This document shows positions 37,769-45,689 of a stretch of DNA of 64,000 bases, one piece after another (position 1 is the stretch's first letter; every line of letters begins with the position of its first letter). Source of the DNA: an uncultured Pseudodesulfovibrio sp. (GTDB lineage: Bacteria; Desulfobacterota; Desulfovibrionia; Desulfovibrionales; Desulfovibrionaceae); assembly GCF_963664965.1 (NCBI RefSeq), contig NZ_OY761823.1, positions 816,001-880,000 of the forward strand, read 5' to 3'. The notes under the pieces were generated by a model. The model searched no databases. It had not been told where the DNA came from and saw nothing but the letters and a program-made list of their open reading frames with translations. A program made the translations under genes and the position numbers.

Positions 37769-37830
37769 GCGCGTTGCCTTGCCCTGATTATTCTATAAGG
37801 TCAAGTGAAAGTTTCTTCTAATGATATATA

Positions 37831-38499
37831 CTATTGCTTCAAACGCAGGGACCAGAAATGCCGCTTTCCGCCCTTGACGGGGTACTCCATGACGTCGCCC
37901 AGCGTCCATCCGGCGGGCAGTTCCGACTCCGTGGGCGGCTGTTCATTGGCAAGGATGACGACCACGCCGCCCGGTTGCAGCATGGGCTGTACAAGGTCCA
38001 GCAGTTTGGGCCACGGCATGAAGGCGCGGCTGAGAATGACATCCGCTTTGGCCTGACGGTCTTCGTCGGACAGATGGTCCAGAACGTCTTCGGCCCGACC
38101 GTGAAATACGCTGACTCCGGGCAGATCCATGCGCCCGAGCGCTGACTGCATGAACAGGACCCGCTTTTCGCGCACCTCTACCAGCCAGTATTCACCGTCT
38201 TGCCAAATGGTGCGGAGCGGAATGCCCGGAAGTCCTGCCCCGGCTCCGAAGTCGAGGCACAGCGGATTGTCCGCCACATCCAGACCGTCCATGAAGTCCG
38301 CCAGAAACAGTGAATCCACGATCAATGTCTCAAAGACCGTCTTCCAGTCGGATTTCCCGACCAGATTCATCTTCCTGTTCCACTTGGTGAGGTGGTCCAG
38401 ATATCTGACAAGCTGTTTCGTCTGTTTCGCGAATAGGGGGCGGCCGACTTTCTTCGCCATCCCCGCGACTGCGTCTGCCGTGATTTTTGCGTTTGCCAT
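37831..38499 (-). CDS. rsmG: 16S rRNA (guanine527-N7)-methyltransferase RsmG
   Basis: 222 residues. An N-terminal helical part with LTKWNRKMNLVG is followed by the SAM motif CLDFGAGAGLPGIPL and VEVREKRVLFMQ, then the ILSRAF motif. It methylates G527 in 16S rRNA. It stands alone here, 63 bases upstream of yhhQ on the same strand, not beside gidA or parA. Confidence 0.92.
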   Translation of the reverse strand: MANAKITADAVAGMAKKVGRPLFAKQTKQLVRYLDHLTKWNRKMNLVGKSDWKTVFETLIVDSLFLADFMDGLDVADNPLCLDFGAGAGLPGIPLRTIWQDGEYWLVEVREKRVLFMQSALGRMDLPGVSVFHGRAEDVLDHLSDEDRQAKADVILSRAFMPWPKLLDLVQPMLQPGGVVVILANEQPPTESELPAGWTLGDVMEYPVKGGKRHFWSLRLKQ

Positions 38500-38543
38500 A
38501 GAATAAGGAAATAAGCGGTTTCAAGCCAACAATCCAGCGAATA

Positions 38544-38703
38544 TTTCAGGCTGCCGATAATGGCCCGATTGCTGCGTTGCTGCAAAAAGAGCAAACCCTC
38601 GCGTACGGGAAGTACGCGTCGGCCTTGCTCTTTTCTTGCGCCTTGCCCTCGAACCATTCTCGACAGCCTGCCTGATTGCGGTTGCAATCAAGCTGAAAGC
38701 GCC
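38544..38703. repeat. 160-bp direct repeat, copy 1
   Basis: Nearly identical to 38715-38874 with a period of 171 bases. Each copy contains AAAAGAGCAA ... TTGCTCTTTT flanking CGCGTAC-GGGAA-GTACGCG, so it folds into a long stem. The sequence has an open frame on the minus strand rich in Arg and Thr, but no coding sign or start site. Confidence 0.85.
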
Positions 38704-38714
38704 TGAGGAGGGCG

Positions 38715-38874
38715 TTTCAGGCTGCCGATAATGGCCCGATTGCTGTATTGCTGCAAAAAGAGCAAACCCTCGCGTACGGGAAGTACGCGTCGGCCTTGCT
38801 CTTTTCTTGCGCCTTGCCCTCGAACCATTCTCGACAGCCTGCCTGATTGCGGTTGTCATCAAGCAGAAAGCGCC
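38715..38874. repeat. 160-bp direct repeat, copy 2
   Basis: Second copy, differing at about five positions (for example TGTATTGC for TGCGTTGC). Just at its right end, GAAAGCGCCC and GGGCGCTTTC (38866-38894) make a hairpin. Between 38500 and 39214 I see only these repeats and the regulatory elements listed below. Confidence 0.85.
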
Positions 38875-39020
38875 CTGTGACGAGGGGCGCTTTCAACGAG
38901 GGAGGAGGTGTTGTTCGCCGTCGACCAATGGCAGGAGTCGACGACCGGTAGAGTGTGTCTGGCCACAGCCTCTGCACCGTGACCATAATTGCATAGTATG
39001 CGTCCTTGCAGGAAAAAACA

Positions 39021-39034
39021 TTGACCTGAGTCAA
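39021..39034 (+). promoter_or_regulatory. candidate CRP/FNR-family operator upstream of the cytochrome gene
   Basis: TTGAC-CTGA-GTCAA is a perfect inverted repeat with the arm length and spacing of FNR-type sites (TTGAT-N4-ATCAA). Desulfovibrio uses CRP/FNR-family regulators such as HcpR, so a related site is plausible. It is centred about 70 bases upstream of the -35 box at 39097. Confidence 0.4.
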
Positions 39035-39096
39035 GTCCTCCCTAAATATTTCGGTTTTTTTGCCGATAAGATCAACGCGGTTTTTTATTCTCCGCT

Positions 39097-39125
39097 TTGA
39101 CATTTTTTGCCTGCGGGGATATGGG
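39097..39125 (+). promoter_or_regulatory. candidate sigma-70 promoter of the cytochrome gene
   Basis: TTGACA (39097-39102), 17 bases, TATGGG (39120-39125). The leader to the ATG at 39215 would be about 83 bases. Confidence 0.5.
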
Positions 39126-39214
39126 CTGCTATTGGTTTGAAAAATCAGGCGGTTCGCGTGGGGGGCATAATCGCGACGCCTGTTGGGGGAAAATCACATA
39201 CGAGGGAGTTTGCA

Positions 39215-39760
39215 ATGAAGCGACTGTTGATGCTCAGTTTCGGAATCGTCATCCTGCTCATGGCCACTACTGCGTTTGCCGCCGGACCGCACGATATGGA
39301 ATGTATGGAATGTCACAGCACTCACTACGCCAAGGGCGATTACGCAGTGGGTGTGAAACCTCTTTTCGCCGACAACCCGGCCCGCACCCGTACCCGCGCC
39401 AAGATCGCGGACATCGACGCGCTCTGTCTCGGCTGCCACAACGAGGAGGAAGGCATCCTCCCCGTGAACATGCACACCACTCACCCCACGGGCGTCACAC
39501 CCACCTACACCAAGGTGCCGCGTGAACTGCTCAAGGACGGCATTTTTACCTGTGTCAGCTGTCACAACCCGCACCCGTCCAACGCCAATTACAAATATCT
39601 GATCCTGCCCACCAGTGAGGGCGGCAACATGGGTACCTTCTGCGCCAAGTGTCACCCCAACCAGTCCGACCCCGAATCCGTGGCCGCAGCGCAGTCCATT
39701 AAGCTCAACGTGGACGGCACCGGTTCGCCCATCGTGAAAGTCAAGGTCCCCAAGGAATAA
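39215..39760 (+). CDS. periplasmic tetrahaem c-type cytochrome
   Basis: 181 residues from ATG 39215, which follows GAGGGAG. A Sec signal (IVILLMATTAFAA) precedes four CxxCH haem sites: CMECH, CLGCH, CVSCH and CAKCH. Extra histidines (HTTHPTG, HNPHP) could give bis-His ligation, as in doubled-CxxCH cytochromes. Such proteins shuttle electrons in the periplasm of sulfate reducers. It is not a classical cytochrome c3: the spacing and length differ. The partner is not encoded nearby. Confidence 0.85.
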   Translation: MKRLLMLSFGIVILLMATTAFAAGPHDMECMECHSTHYAKGDYAVGVKPLFADNPARTRTRAKIADIDALCLGCHNEEEGILPVNMHTTHPTGVTPTYTKVPRELLKDGIFTCVSCHNPHPSNANYKYLILPTSEGGNMGTFCAKCHPNQSDPESVAAAQSIKLNVDGTGSPIVKVKVPKE

Positions 39761-39782
39761 GTCGGGTCCTCTTTTGAATAGC

Positions 39783-39813
39783 AAAGGGCGCACTCTTTCG
39801 GGTGCGCCTTTTT
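39783..39813 (+). terminator. intrinsic terminator of the cytochrome gene
   Basis: GGCGCAC and GTGCGCC pair around a short loop, flanked by AAAG and a T5 run. Confidence 0.8.
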
Positions 39814-39885
39814 CGTATTCATGCGTATCATTGCCTCTGTCACGTTTCTTCACTATGGTGCGTTCATCACATTCAGGGGTGAAAC

Positions 39886-40368
39886 ATGAAAAGAACAGCA
39901 ATCATTTTTGCGGCGGTGGCGCTTGTCCTCTTTGCCGCAGGCTGCAAGCGGAATCCCAACGCAATCATTGAACTGCCGCAAGGGCCTGAATACGTGGGTG
40001 AATACCTCGCGGCGTCGGATGTGCACCGCATCGGGCATGCGCTGGACAGCGTGCCGTCACGCACTCCGGTGAAGTGGGAAAACCGTGAGACAGGGTATCA
40101 GTTTTCCATGATGGTCTTTGCCGCAGATTCGGCCATGGGCACGACCACTCGGAAATTTTCCATCCTGAGTATCCGTCCGTCCGGGGATGCCGAGGTGCTG
40201 GACCTCGTGGGGACGTCTTCGAAAAAGAACGAATGGCGCATCGTGGCCGAAGGTCCGGCTTCAGCAGTCGGGAAGGCCGTACGCATGCAGCTTGCTGCAA
40301 CCCCCGACCCCGAGGCATCCCATTCGTCCGGTGCGAATTTCAAGGGCTTCATGGTTGAGCAGGACTGA
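39886..40368 (+). CDS. hypothetical lipoprotein
   Basis: 160 residues. The lipobox is LFAAGC (Cys20), so it is an envelope lipoprotein. The body is about 140 residues of mixed beta-like sequence (VKWENRETGYQFSMMVF, EWRIVAEGPASAVGKAV), somewhat like the surface-antigen type lipoproteins, but I cannot name the family. It is followed by a 59-residue gene after one base. Confidence 0.7.
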   Translation: MKRTAIIFAAVALVLFAAGCKRNPNAIIELPQGPEYVGEYLAASDVHRIGHALDSVPSRTPVKWENRETGYQFSMMVFAADSAMGTTTRKFSILSIRPSGDAEVLDLVGTSSKKNEWRIVAEGPASAVGKAVRMQLAATPDPEASHSSGANFKGFMVEQD

Positions 40369-40369
40369 C

Positions 40370-40549
40370 ATGGACGATGCCCTGCGTGAAAAGATTCGTG
40401 TGCTGGCCGAAAAGAACGGGCTTGCACCCGAGGTCCTTGAGGAAATGCTTGGAACCGGCACTGTTCCCGAGGAGCTTGAGCAGGCCATGACCGCGCTCAT
40501 GGGTGATATCAGCCGGTTTGCACAGGCGCTCGACGGTCTGGATAAGTAA
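40370..40549 (+). CDS. small hypothetical protein
   Basis: 59 residues from ATG 40370, one base after the lipoprotein stop, so probably co-translated. It is acidic and helical (EVLEEMLGTGTVPEELEQAM). No signal, membrane segment or known motif. Confidence 0.5.
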   Translation: MDDALREKIRVLAEKNGLAPEVLEEMLGTGTVPEELEQAMTALMGDISRFAQALDGLDK

Positions 40550-40738
40550 TAAATTTTTAGCGAACATGTCACCGAAGGCGAGCCGGGGCTCTTGAAGTCT
40601 TCGTCTTGATTCATGGGAGAAACGTGCATCCGACATGGCCGGGAGGCGGTATTCCCTTTGGTTATCGACTCTGCCGGGGTTTTCATCCGTTGCGAGTTGC
40701 TGTACTACGGTGATCGAATTGAACGAGGAGTATGAATC

Positions 40739-42019
40739 ATGCTTGATTTGAAAATGATGCAGAAGAACCCGGAAGTTGTTCGGGAGAGCCTTGAAAAACG
40801 TGGCTCGAAAATAGATGTTACTGAATTTGCCGAACTGGATTCCCGCCGCAAGGCGCTGATCGGCGAGGTCGAAGCGCTCAAGGCCGAGAAGAATTCCGTC
40901 GGTCCCGAGATCGCCAAGCGCAAGAAGGCTGGCGAGGACGCATCCGACCTGCTCAAGAAGATGGGTGAGGTCTCTGCCCGCACCAAGGAGCTGGATGCGG
41001 AGCTTGCCGAAGTGGAGGCCGCGCAGAAGGAATGGATGATGTCTGTTCCGAACATCCCGCACGCATCCGTTCCCGTGGGGGCAACCGAGGACGACAACCC
41101 GGTGCTGCGCTACTGGGGTGAAAAGCCGGAACTCGATTTCGAGCCCAAGGAACACTGGGAACTCGGCACCGAACTCGGCGGTCTTGATTTCGAATGCGCT
41201 GCCAAGCTCGCGGGCTCCCGTTTTTCCATCAGCTTCGGCTGGTGTGCCCGACTGGAACGCGCCCTTGCCCAGCTCATGCTCGATACCCAGACCGAGAAGC
41301 ACGGGTATACCGAAGTGCTTCCGCCGTTCATCGTCAACAGAAAGACCATGACCGGCACCGGCCAGCTTCCCAAGTTCGAGGAAGACCTGTTCAAGCTGAC
41401 TGACGACCGTGATTTATACCTCATCCCGACCGCCGAAGTCCCGCTCACCAACGTGTACGCGGGCGAGGTGCTCGACGAGGAACAACTGCCGGTCAAGTTC
41501 TGCGCCCAGACCCCGTGCTTCCGTTCCGAAGCCGGTTCCTACGGCAAGGACACCAAGGGGCTGATTCGTCAGCATCAGTTCTACAAGGTGGAAATGGTCA
41601 ACTTCGCGCATCCGGACAAGTCCTACGAAGCGCTGGAAGAGATGACGGCATCTGCGGAAAAGATTCTGCAACTGCTCGACATCCACTATCGTGTCATCGA
41701 GCTCTGCACCGGCGATATCGGATTCGGCGCTGCCAAGACATACGACATCGAAGTCTGGCTGCCCGGTCAGGACAAGTACCGTGAAATCTCCTCCTGCTCC
41801 AACTGCGAGGACTTTCAGGCGCGCCGTGCGAACATCAAGTTCAAGCCCACGGACTCCAAAAAGAAGCAGTTCCTGCACACTCTCAACGGCTCCGGCCTTG
41901 CCGTGGGCCGCTGCCTCGTGGCCGTGCTGGAAAACTATCAGCAGGCCGACGGCTCGGTCGTCGTTCCCGAAGCCCTCAAGCCCTACATGGGCGGCCTTGA
42001 AGTCATCAAAGCCAAATAG
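40739..42019 (+). CDS. serS: seryl-tRNA synthetase
   Basis: 426 residues, class II. The long N-terminal antiparallel coiled coil (about 28-100) binds the tRNA variable arm. Motif 2 includes [20 protein letters not shown], and motif 3 is [21 protein letters not shown] 40739 follows GAACGAGGAG. The 189 bases upstream contain no recognisable T-box or gene. Confidence 0.96.
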   Translation: MLDLKMMQKNPEVVRESLEKRGSKIDVTEFAELDSRRKALIGEVEALKAEKNSVGPEIAKRKKAGEDASDLLKKMGEVSARTKELDAELAEVEAAQKEWMMSVPNIPHASVPVGATEDDNPVLRYWGEKPELDFEPKEHWELGTELGGLDFECAAKLAGSRFSISFGWCARLERALAQLMLDTQTEKHGYTEVLPPFIVNRKTMTGTGQLPKFEEDLFKLTDDRDLYLIPTAEVPLTNVYAGEVLDEEQLPVKFCAQTPCFRSEAGSYGKDTKGLIRQHQFYKVEMVNFAHPDKSYEALEEMTASAEKILQLLDIHYRVIELCTGDIGFGAAKTYDIEVWLPGQDKYREISSCSNCEDFQARRANIKFKPTDSKKKQFLHTLNGSGLAVGRCLVAVLENYQQADGSVVVPEALKPYMGGLEVIKAK

Positions 42020-42038
42020 TCGCAAGATACATAACAGC

Positions 42039-42069
42039 AAAAAGGCCGGACCAATGTCCGGCCTTTTTT
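42039..42069 (+). terminator. intrinsic terminator of serS
   Basis: AAAAAGGCCGGAC and GTCCGGCCTTTTTT pair around a short loop; symmetrical A and T runs mean it may also serve the convergent phosphatase gene. Confidence 0.9.
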
Positions 42070-42095
42070 GTTTCAGGAGATCATTCCTGAGTACC

Positions 42096-43568
42096 TCATT
42101 CTTCCACGCCCTTGATGACGACCATGGTTATGTCGTCTTCCTGCGCCGTGTCACCGCAGAACTTCCGTACGGCGTTGATGATTGCCTCCAGAATGTCCTG
42201 GGCGCTGCGGTCGCGGTTGTCGCGAATGAGCGTTCTGATGCGCTGATCGCCGAACATCTCGCCGCGTTCGTTGTGTGCTTCCCATGCGCCGTCCGTGCCG
42301 ATGAGCAGTATCTGGCCCGGTCCGGGCAGGTTCATCTGCTGTTCGTGAAATTCCCATGCCTCCTCCACGCCGAGCGGAATGTCGTTGCCGCGCAGTTCCG
42401 TGAACGTGCCGTCGGCGAAGAGCAGGGGCGGTTGATGCCCCGCATTGACCCAAGTGGCGGTTTCCTCGACCGGATTGATGGTCATGAAGAAGAGCGTGAT
42501 GAAGCGACCGCTTCCGTCGATGTCACGGGCAAGGCTGCGGTTTGCGGTTGAGATGTTGCGGGCTGGTGAGCCGCCCAGAGTTGCGCTCTGGCGGATGAGT
42601 GAACGGCCCGCCGCCATGAGCAGGGCCGCGCCGATGCCGTGGCCGGAAACGTCGCCCACCACGATGCCGATGGTGCCGCATTCACTGCGCTCGCAGTCGA
42701 CGAAGTCATAGAAGTCCCCGCCGGTCTCATCGGAGAACCGGGCGGTCCCGGCGATGTCGAGTCCCGGAACGACAGGCGCGGAGGCGGGCAGGAAGTGCTG
42801 CTGGACTTCTTGAGCCACGAGCAGGCCTTCGCGCATGCGTACGCCTTCCCGAAGCGATGAAATCATTGTGTTGGTGTGTCCGGCAATGAATCCGAGTTCG
42901 TCGTTGGTGGTGACTGGAACCTTTCGCGTGAGATCGCCTTGGCTGACGTTTTCAAGCACCACGGTTTCGTTATCAAAGAGGATGCGGAGATTGCGGGCAT
43001 ATGAAAAGACCAGATTGATGACCATGAGCAGCAGGAAACCCATGACAAACAGGATTTCGAGTAACACCGAACGGCCGAGCAGGTCGATGGATTCCATGGT
43101 CAGGTCCTGCGAAGCGAGCCAGTGGATGTCGCGAATGAGCACGAGCAGAATGATGGCGGTGATGAGTACGAGGATGAGTGTGGCGACAAGTGAGAATTTT
43201 CGTGTGAGCGGTGAAAGCTGCCGGGGCGGGGCAAAGGTCGCTTCTCCTGACAGGGCGGCCCGGATGATAAGGCGTTCCCGTGCAAGGGCGAGGTCAATGG
43301 ACGCGAACATGCCCACCGTGAAGATGCCGAGCATCAGTTTCATGCCGCTTTGCAGCAGGGGAAAGTGGTAGCCGAAGAGCAGGATGAGCGCCATTACCAT
43401 GCCCGCTGCGAAGAAGAGTGCGAGATCGAGACGGAACTGGGCAAGGGAACGGCTGATGGGTGCCTTTCGGAGTACAAACTTTTTTTCCAATGGGCATCGC
43501 AGGGCACAGGCAGTCGCCATGGGGATGAGAATCACGAGTCCAAGCTCCCAGACCGGGAGCTGTACCAT
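42096..43568 (-). CDS. membrane HAMP-PP2C (SpoIIE-type) serine phosphatase
   Basis: 490 residues. About five membrane segments occupy residues 1-200 (for example FRLDLALFFAAGMVMALILL and LEILFVMGFLLLMVINLVF). A HAMP domain follows (VVLENVSQGDLTRKVPVTTNDELG), then a PP2C phosphatase (GGDFYDF, IGIVVGDVSGHGIGAALLMA, LLIGTDGAWEAHNERGEMFG). Such phosphatases dephosphorylate STAS proteins in partner switching. The C-terminal half is paralogous to 59438-61567, whose cognate STAS and kinase genes are adjacent; here no partner is adjacent. Confidence 0.88.
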   Translation of the reverse strand: MVQLPVWELGLVILIPMATACALRCPLEKKFVLRKAPISRSLAQFRLDLALFFAAGMVMALILLFGYHFPLLQSGMKLMLGIFTVGMFASIDLALARERLIIRAALSGEATFAPPRQLSPLTRKFSLVATLILVLITAIILLVLIRDIHWLASQDLTMESIDLLGRSVLLEILFVMGFLLLMVINLVFSYARNLRILFDNETVVLENVSQGDLTRKVPVTTNDELGFIAGHTNTMISSLREGVRMREGLLVAQEVQQHFLPASAPVVPGLDIAGTARFSDETGGDFYDFVDCERSECGTIGIVVGDVSGHGIGAALLMAAGRSLIRQSATLGGSPARNISTANRSLARDIDGSGRFITLFFMTINPVEETATWVNAGHQPPLLFADGTFTELRGNDIPLGVEEAWEFHEQQMNLPGPGQILLIGTDGAWEAHNERGEMFGDQRIRTLIRDNRDRSAQDILEAIINAVRKFCGDTAQEDDITMVVIKGVEE

Positions 43569-43570
43569 GA

Positions 43571-43588
43571 GCGGTCAGACCTGACCGC
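43571..43588. repeat. inverted repeat at the phosphatase start
   Basis: GCGGTCAG-AC-CTGACCGC, 8-bp arms around two bases, begins three bases upstream of the phosphatase ATG and covers its ribosome-binding region and the stop of the small frame below. Confidence 0.5.
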
Positions 43589-43661
43589 CGTAGACGGCTC
43601 CCGCCAAAACCGTGAGCAGGTAGTAGAAGGCAGCTCGTCCGGTCGTATTTTGAGGTATCAT
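43575..43661 (-). CDS. possible 28-residue membrane peptide upstream of the phosphatase
   Basis: ATG at 43661, preceded by GGGAAAAGGTCA, opens a short frame reading MIPQNTTGRAAFYYLLTVLA then GAVYGGQV and stop at 43577-43575. It ends six bases before the phosphatase ATG. The middle is hydrophobic enough for a single membrane helix. It may be a small membrane protein or a translated leader; evidence is the ribosome site and placement only. Confidence 0.35.
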   Translation of the reverse strand: MIPQNTTGRAAFYYLLTVLAGAVYGGQV

Positions 43662-43697
43662 TGACCTTTTCCCATTAAATGTGATCTGGTTTTGCCA

Positions 43698-43726
43698 TTG
43701 CCACGATTCTCGTTTAACCATAGTGT
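43698..43726 (+). promoter_or_regulatory. weak candidate promoter for the 43777 gene cluster
   Basis: TTGCCA (43698-43703), 17 bases, TAGTGT (43721-43726), about 50 bases upstream of the start at 43777. Confidence 0.3.
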
Positions 43727-43776
43727 ACCTCAGTGGCGGTGGACAAGTCTTTATTCAAACAAGGTGGTATCCGAAC

Positions 43777-44376
43777 ATGAAAAGAATTCTCGCATTCATA
43801 CTGACAGCACTTCTCATTTCCGCTTCCGCAGCCTATGCGGGAAAAGGGTTCCCCATGACTATTGCAGGGATAACCCTGGGGCAGGACATGTCGAATTTTG
43901 ATGAGTGCTGCGAAAGACAGCCCGCATCGATCATGCCGGACGCACCGTTTCTCAAAGAGGCCCACCTCAAGAAAAATGTCATACAGGGTATTCGCGGCGG
44001 CAGCCTGACCTATGCCAATTGCAACGACAAAGGGAAGCTGGTCCGTATCAAGCTCAAATTCCATGACCGCAGCCAGAAACTGTTCGATCAGTTGCTCAGG
44101 AAGTATGAAGCGGCTTTTGGCAAGGCGGACAGCTATCAGGGTGACGCCTTTCGCAACATCATCGCATGGGAATGGGATTTTACCCGGGGCGATGAGCGGG
44201 TTACCCTGATTCTCATGTGGAGCCGGGTCAACGACATGCGCCCCGGTGTTTCCATCAAGATGACGCTGTCTTCCCTGCTTGACAGCGAGTACGAGTGCTA
44301 CAAGGCAAGCCGCAAGAAGCAGGGCAATGGAAAGAGTTCCAAGATCGCGGATCTGGACAACTTCCTCCCTCGTTAA
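43777..44376 (+). CDS. secreted hypothetical protein
   Basis: 199 residues from ATG 43777, which follows AAGGTGG. The signal peptide is ILAFILTALLISASAAYA. The mature protein begins KGFPMTIAGITLGQDMSNF, a pattern like other small periplasmic proteins with a GI-LG-D opening, and has cysteines CC near residue 46. No family recognised. One base after its stop the next gene starts, so it heads a three-gene unit with the 304-residue protein and the PqqD-like protein. Confidence 0.65.
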   Translation: MKRILAFILTALLISASAAYAGKGFPMTIAGITLGQDMSNFDECCERQPASIMPDAPFLKEAHLKKNVIQGIRGGSLTYANCNDKGKLVRIKLKFHDRSQKLFDQLLRKYEAAFGKADSYQGDAFRNIIAWEWDFTRGDERVTLILMWSRVNDMRPGVSIKMTLSSLLDSEYECYKASRKKQGNGKSSKIADLDNFLPR

Positions 44377-44377
44377 C

Positions 44378-45292
44378 GTGTCGGATTTCATCTGGAACGG
44401 ACTGGGGCTGACAACGCCTGATGACTGGGAACCCGCTGCTCTTGAGCGGGATTCCCTGCTTCTTGAGTGCGGTTCTCGGCCCGTCTGCGAATTGAAATGG
44501 CGCACCGTGCAGGGCACGTTCTCTTTTGAGAAGCACCTGAAACGGCTTTCCAAAAGTAGCAAGGGCGTCGCTGTTCAGGCTATTCCCGAGCATGCCACAC
44601 CGGAAAAATGGGCACGCGGAATGGAGCGTCTGGCTGAGTCCGGTCTTCGGGTGCAGAGCTTCATATGGGGCGAGGGGGAGCATCGCGGTATCGGCGCAGC
44701 CCTGCATAATCCTGCCACAGGCATGGCCGCGCTCGTTCAGTTCTTTATTGCGGCGGATGCGGATGAAGCCGTTGCGTCGGCGACTTTGCCCTCCCTGCGC
44801 GACTATTCCGGCGGCAAGACGATCCCGTGGGCCATGTTCGGCCTGTCGGCCCGTGTGCCGTCCCGGTTCATGCTCGACACGTTCTCATTCAAGCCGGGGC
44901 ATTACCGTATCCGGTTCTGGCGGCCCAAGTCGGAAAAACATGCGGGAAAAGTCCCTGTCGGCAAGGGACCGGGCACGCATCTGGTCTTTGAGAGATATGC
45001 TCCGGCCAGTGTGCTGCTCAAGGGGAAAAGCCTGTCGGACTGGACCGGCGAGACGCTTGATGCCGTGCCGAAAATGTTTTCGCCCATGGCGGCCGGTCCC
45101 GGTTCCGTCGCGTGGAACGGGGTGGACAAGACTTCCCTGCTGCGAAAGGTGCTGCATCGTGAAACGTATACCCGCGGCACGATCCGGACAACCGATGTGG
45201 GAAATGCCATCCTGTGTGTGACGGCTGACGGGGTCATTCCGGTGGAAGACGCACAATTCAACGAGATAGTTGCATCCTATGAGCTTGCTTAA
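44378..45292 (+). CDS. hypothetical protein upstream of a PqqD-like gene
   Basis: 304 residues from GTG 44378, one base after the previous stop; the open frame extends upstream but only as a shadow of that gene. No signal peptide. It reads as a soluble protein with three similar-looking beta-rich parts (ECGSRPVCELKWRTVQGTFS, HNPATGMAALVQFFIAAD, FSFKPGHYRIRFWRPKSEK). No family recognised. It overlaps the PqqD-like gene by 14 bases, which suggests that the two act together. Confidence 0.65.
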   Translation: MSDFIWNGLGLTTPDDWEPAALERDSLLLECGSRPVCELKWRTVQGTFSFEKHLKRLSKSSKGVAVQAIPEHATPEKWARGMERLAESGLRVQSFIWGEGEHRGIGAALHNPATGMAALVQFFIAADADEAVASATLPSLRDYSGGKTIPWAMFGLSARVPSRFMLDTFSFKPGHYRIRFWRPKSEKHAGKVPVGKGPGTHLVFERYAPASVLLKGKSLSDWTGETLDAVPKMFSPMAAGPGSVAWNGVDKTSLLRKVLHRETYTRGTIRTTDVGNAILCVTADGVIPVEDAQFNEIVASYELA

Positions 45293-45662
45293 GAAGAAAC
45301 CTCCCCAGCCGGTCATTTCCCGTGCCGAGGCATTGGAAATGGTGCCGGTACGCAACTCGGAAGTCACGGAAAAGCCGGTTCCTGGTGATCTGGTGCAGCT
45401 TTCCTATCCGTTGGCCATCAAGCCGTGGTTCGGTCGCCTCGCCGAAAAGGTGGGTATGTGGGACAAGAAGCCCATGGTCAAGCGATTGGAGCTGGACGAG
45501 ATGGGGACGTTCGTGTGGCGGCTCATCAACGGCGAACGGTCCGTCCGCGATATCGCCGCAGCTTTTACCGACCAATACGAAGTGCAGCCCAGAGAGGCGG
45601 AACTCAGCGTGACCGCGTTCATAAAGAACATAGGGCAGCGCGGCATTATCGGTTTGAAATAG
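45279..45662 (+). CDS. PqqD-family peptide-chaperone-like protein
   Basis: 127 residues from ATG 45279. The C-terminal 80 residues match the PqqD fold: LELDEMGTFVWRLINGERSVRDIAAAF is the typical helix-turn-helix-like motif (quoted in two overlapping parts elsewhere as LDEMGTFVW and RSVRDIAAAF). PqqD domains bind ribosomally made peptides for radical SAM modification. No radical SAM enzyme or obvious precursor peptide lies here, so the role is open. Confidence 0.75.
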   Translation: MSLLKKKPPQPVISRAEALEMVPVRNSEVTEKPVPGDLVQLSYPLAIKPWFGRLAEKVGMWDKKPMVKRLELDEMGTFVWRLINGERSVRDIAAAFTDQYEVQPREAELSVTAFIKNIGQRGIIGLK

Positions 45663-45689
45663 ACGATTCGTCCGGTCCTTCCATCTCTT

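Noticed and set aside
37769-37830. preQ1 riboswitch before the queuosine-precursor transporter
   Set aside because: The spacer to rsmG is short and lacks a recognisable preQ1 aptamer pattern.
38521-38862. 113-residue Arg/Thr-rich frame across the direct repeats
   Set aside because: It consists of the same repeat translated twice, includes the palindromes, and has no ribosome site or recognisable domain.
40550-40738. T-box leader before serS
   Set aside because: No T-box sequence or terminator/antiterminator pair was seen; T-boxes are also unusual in this group.
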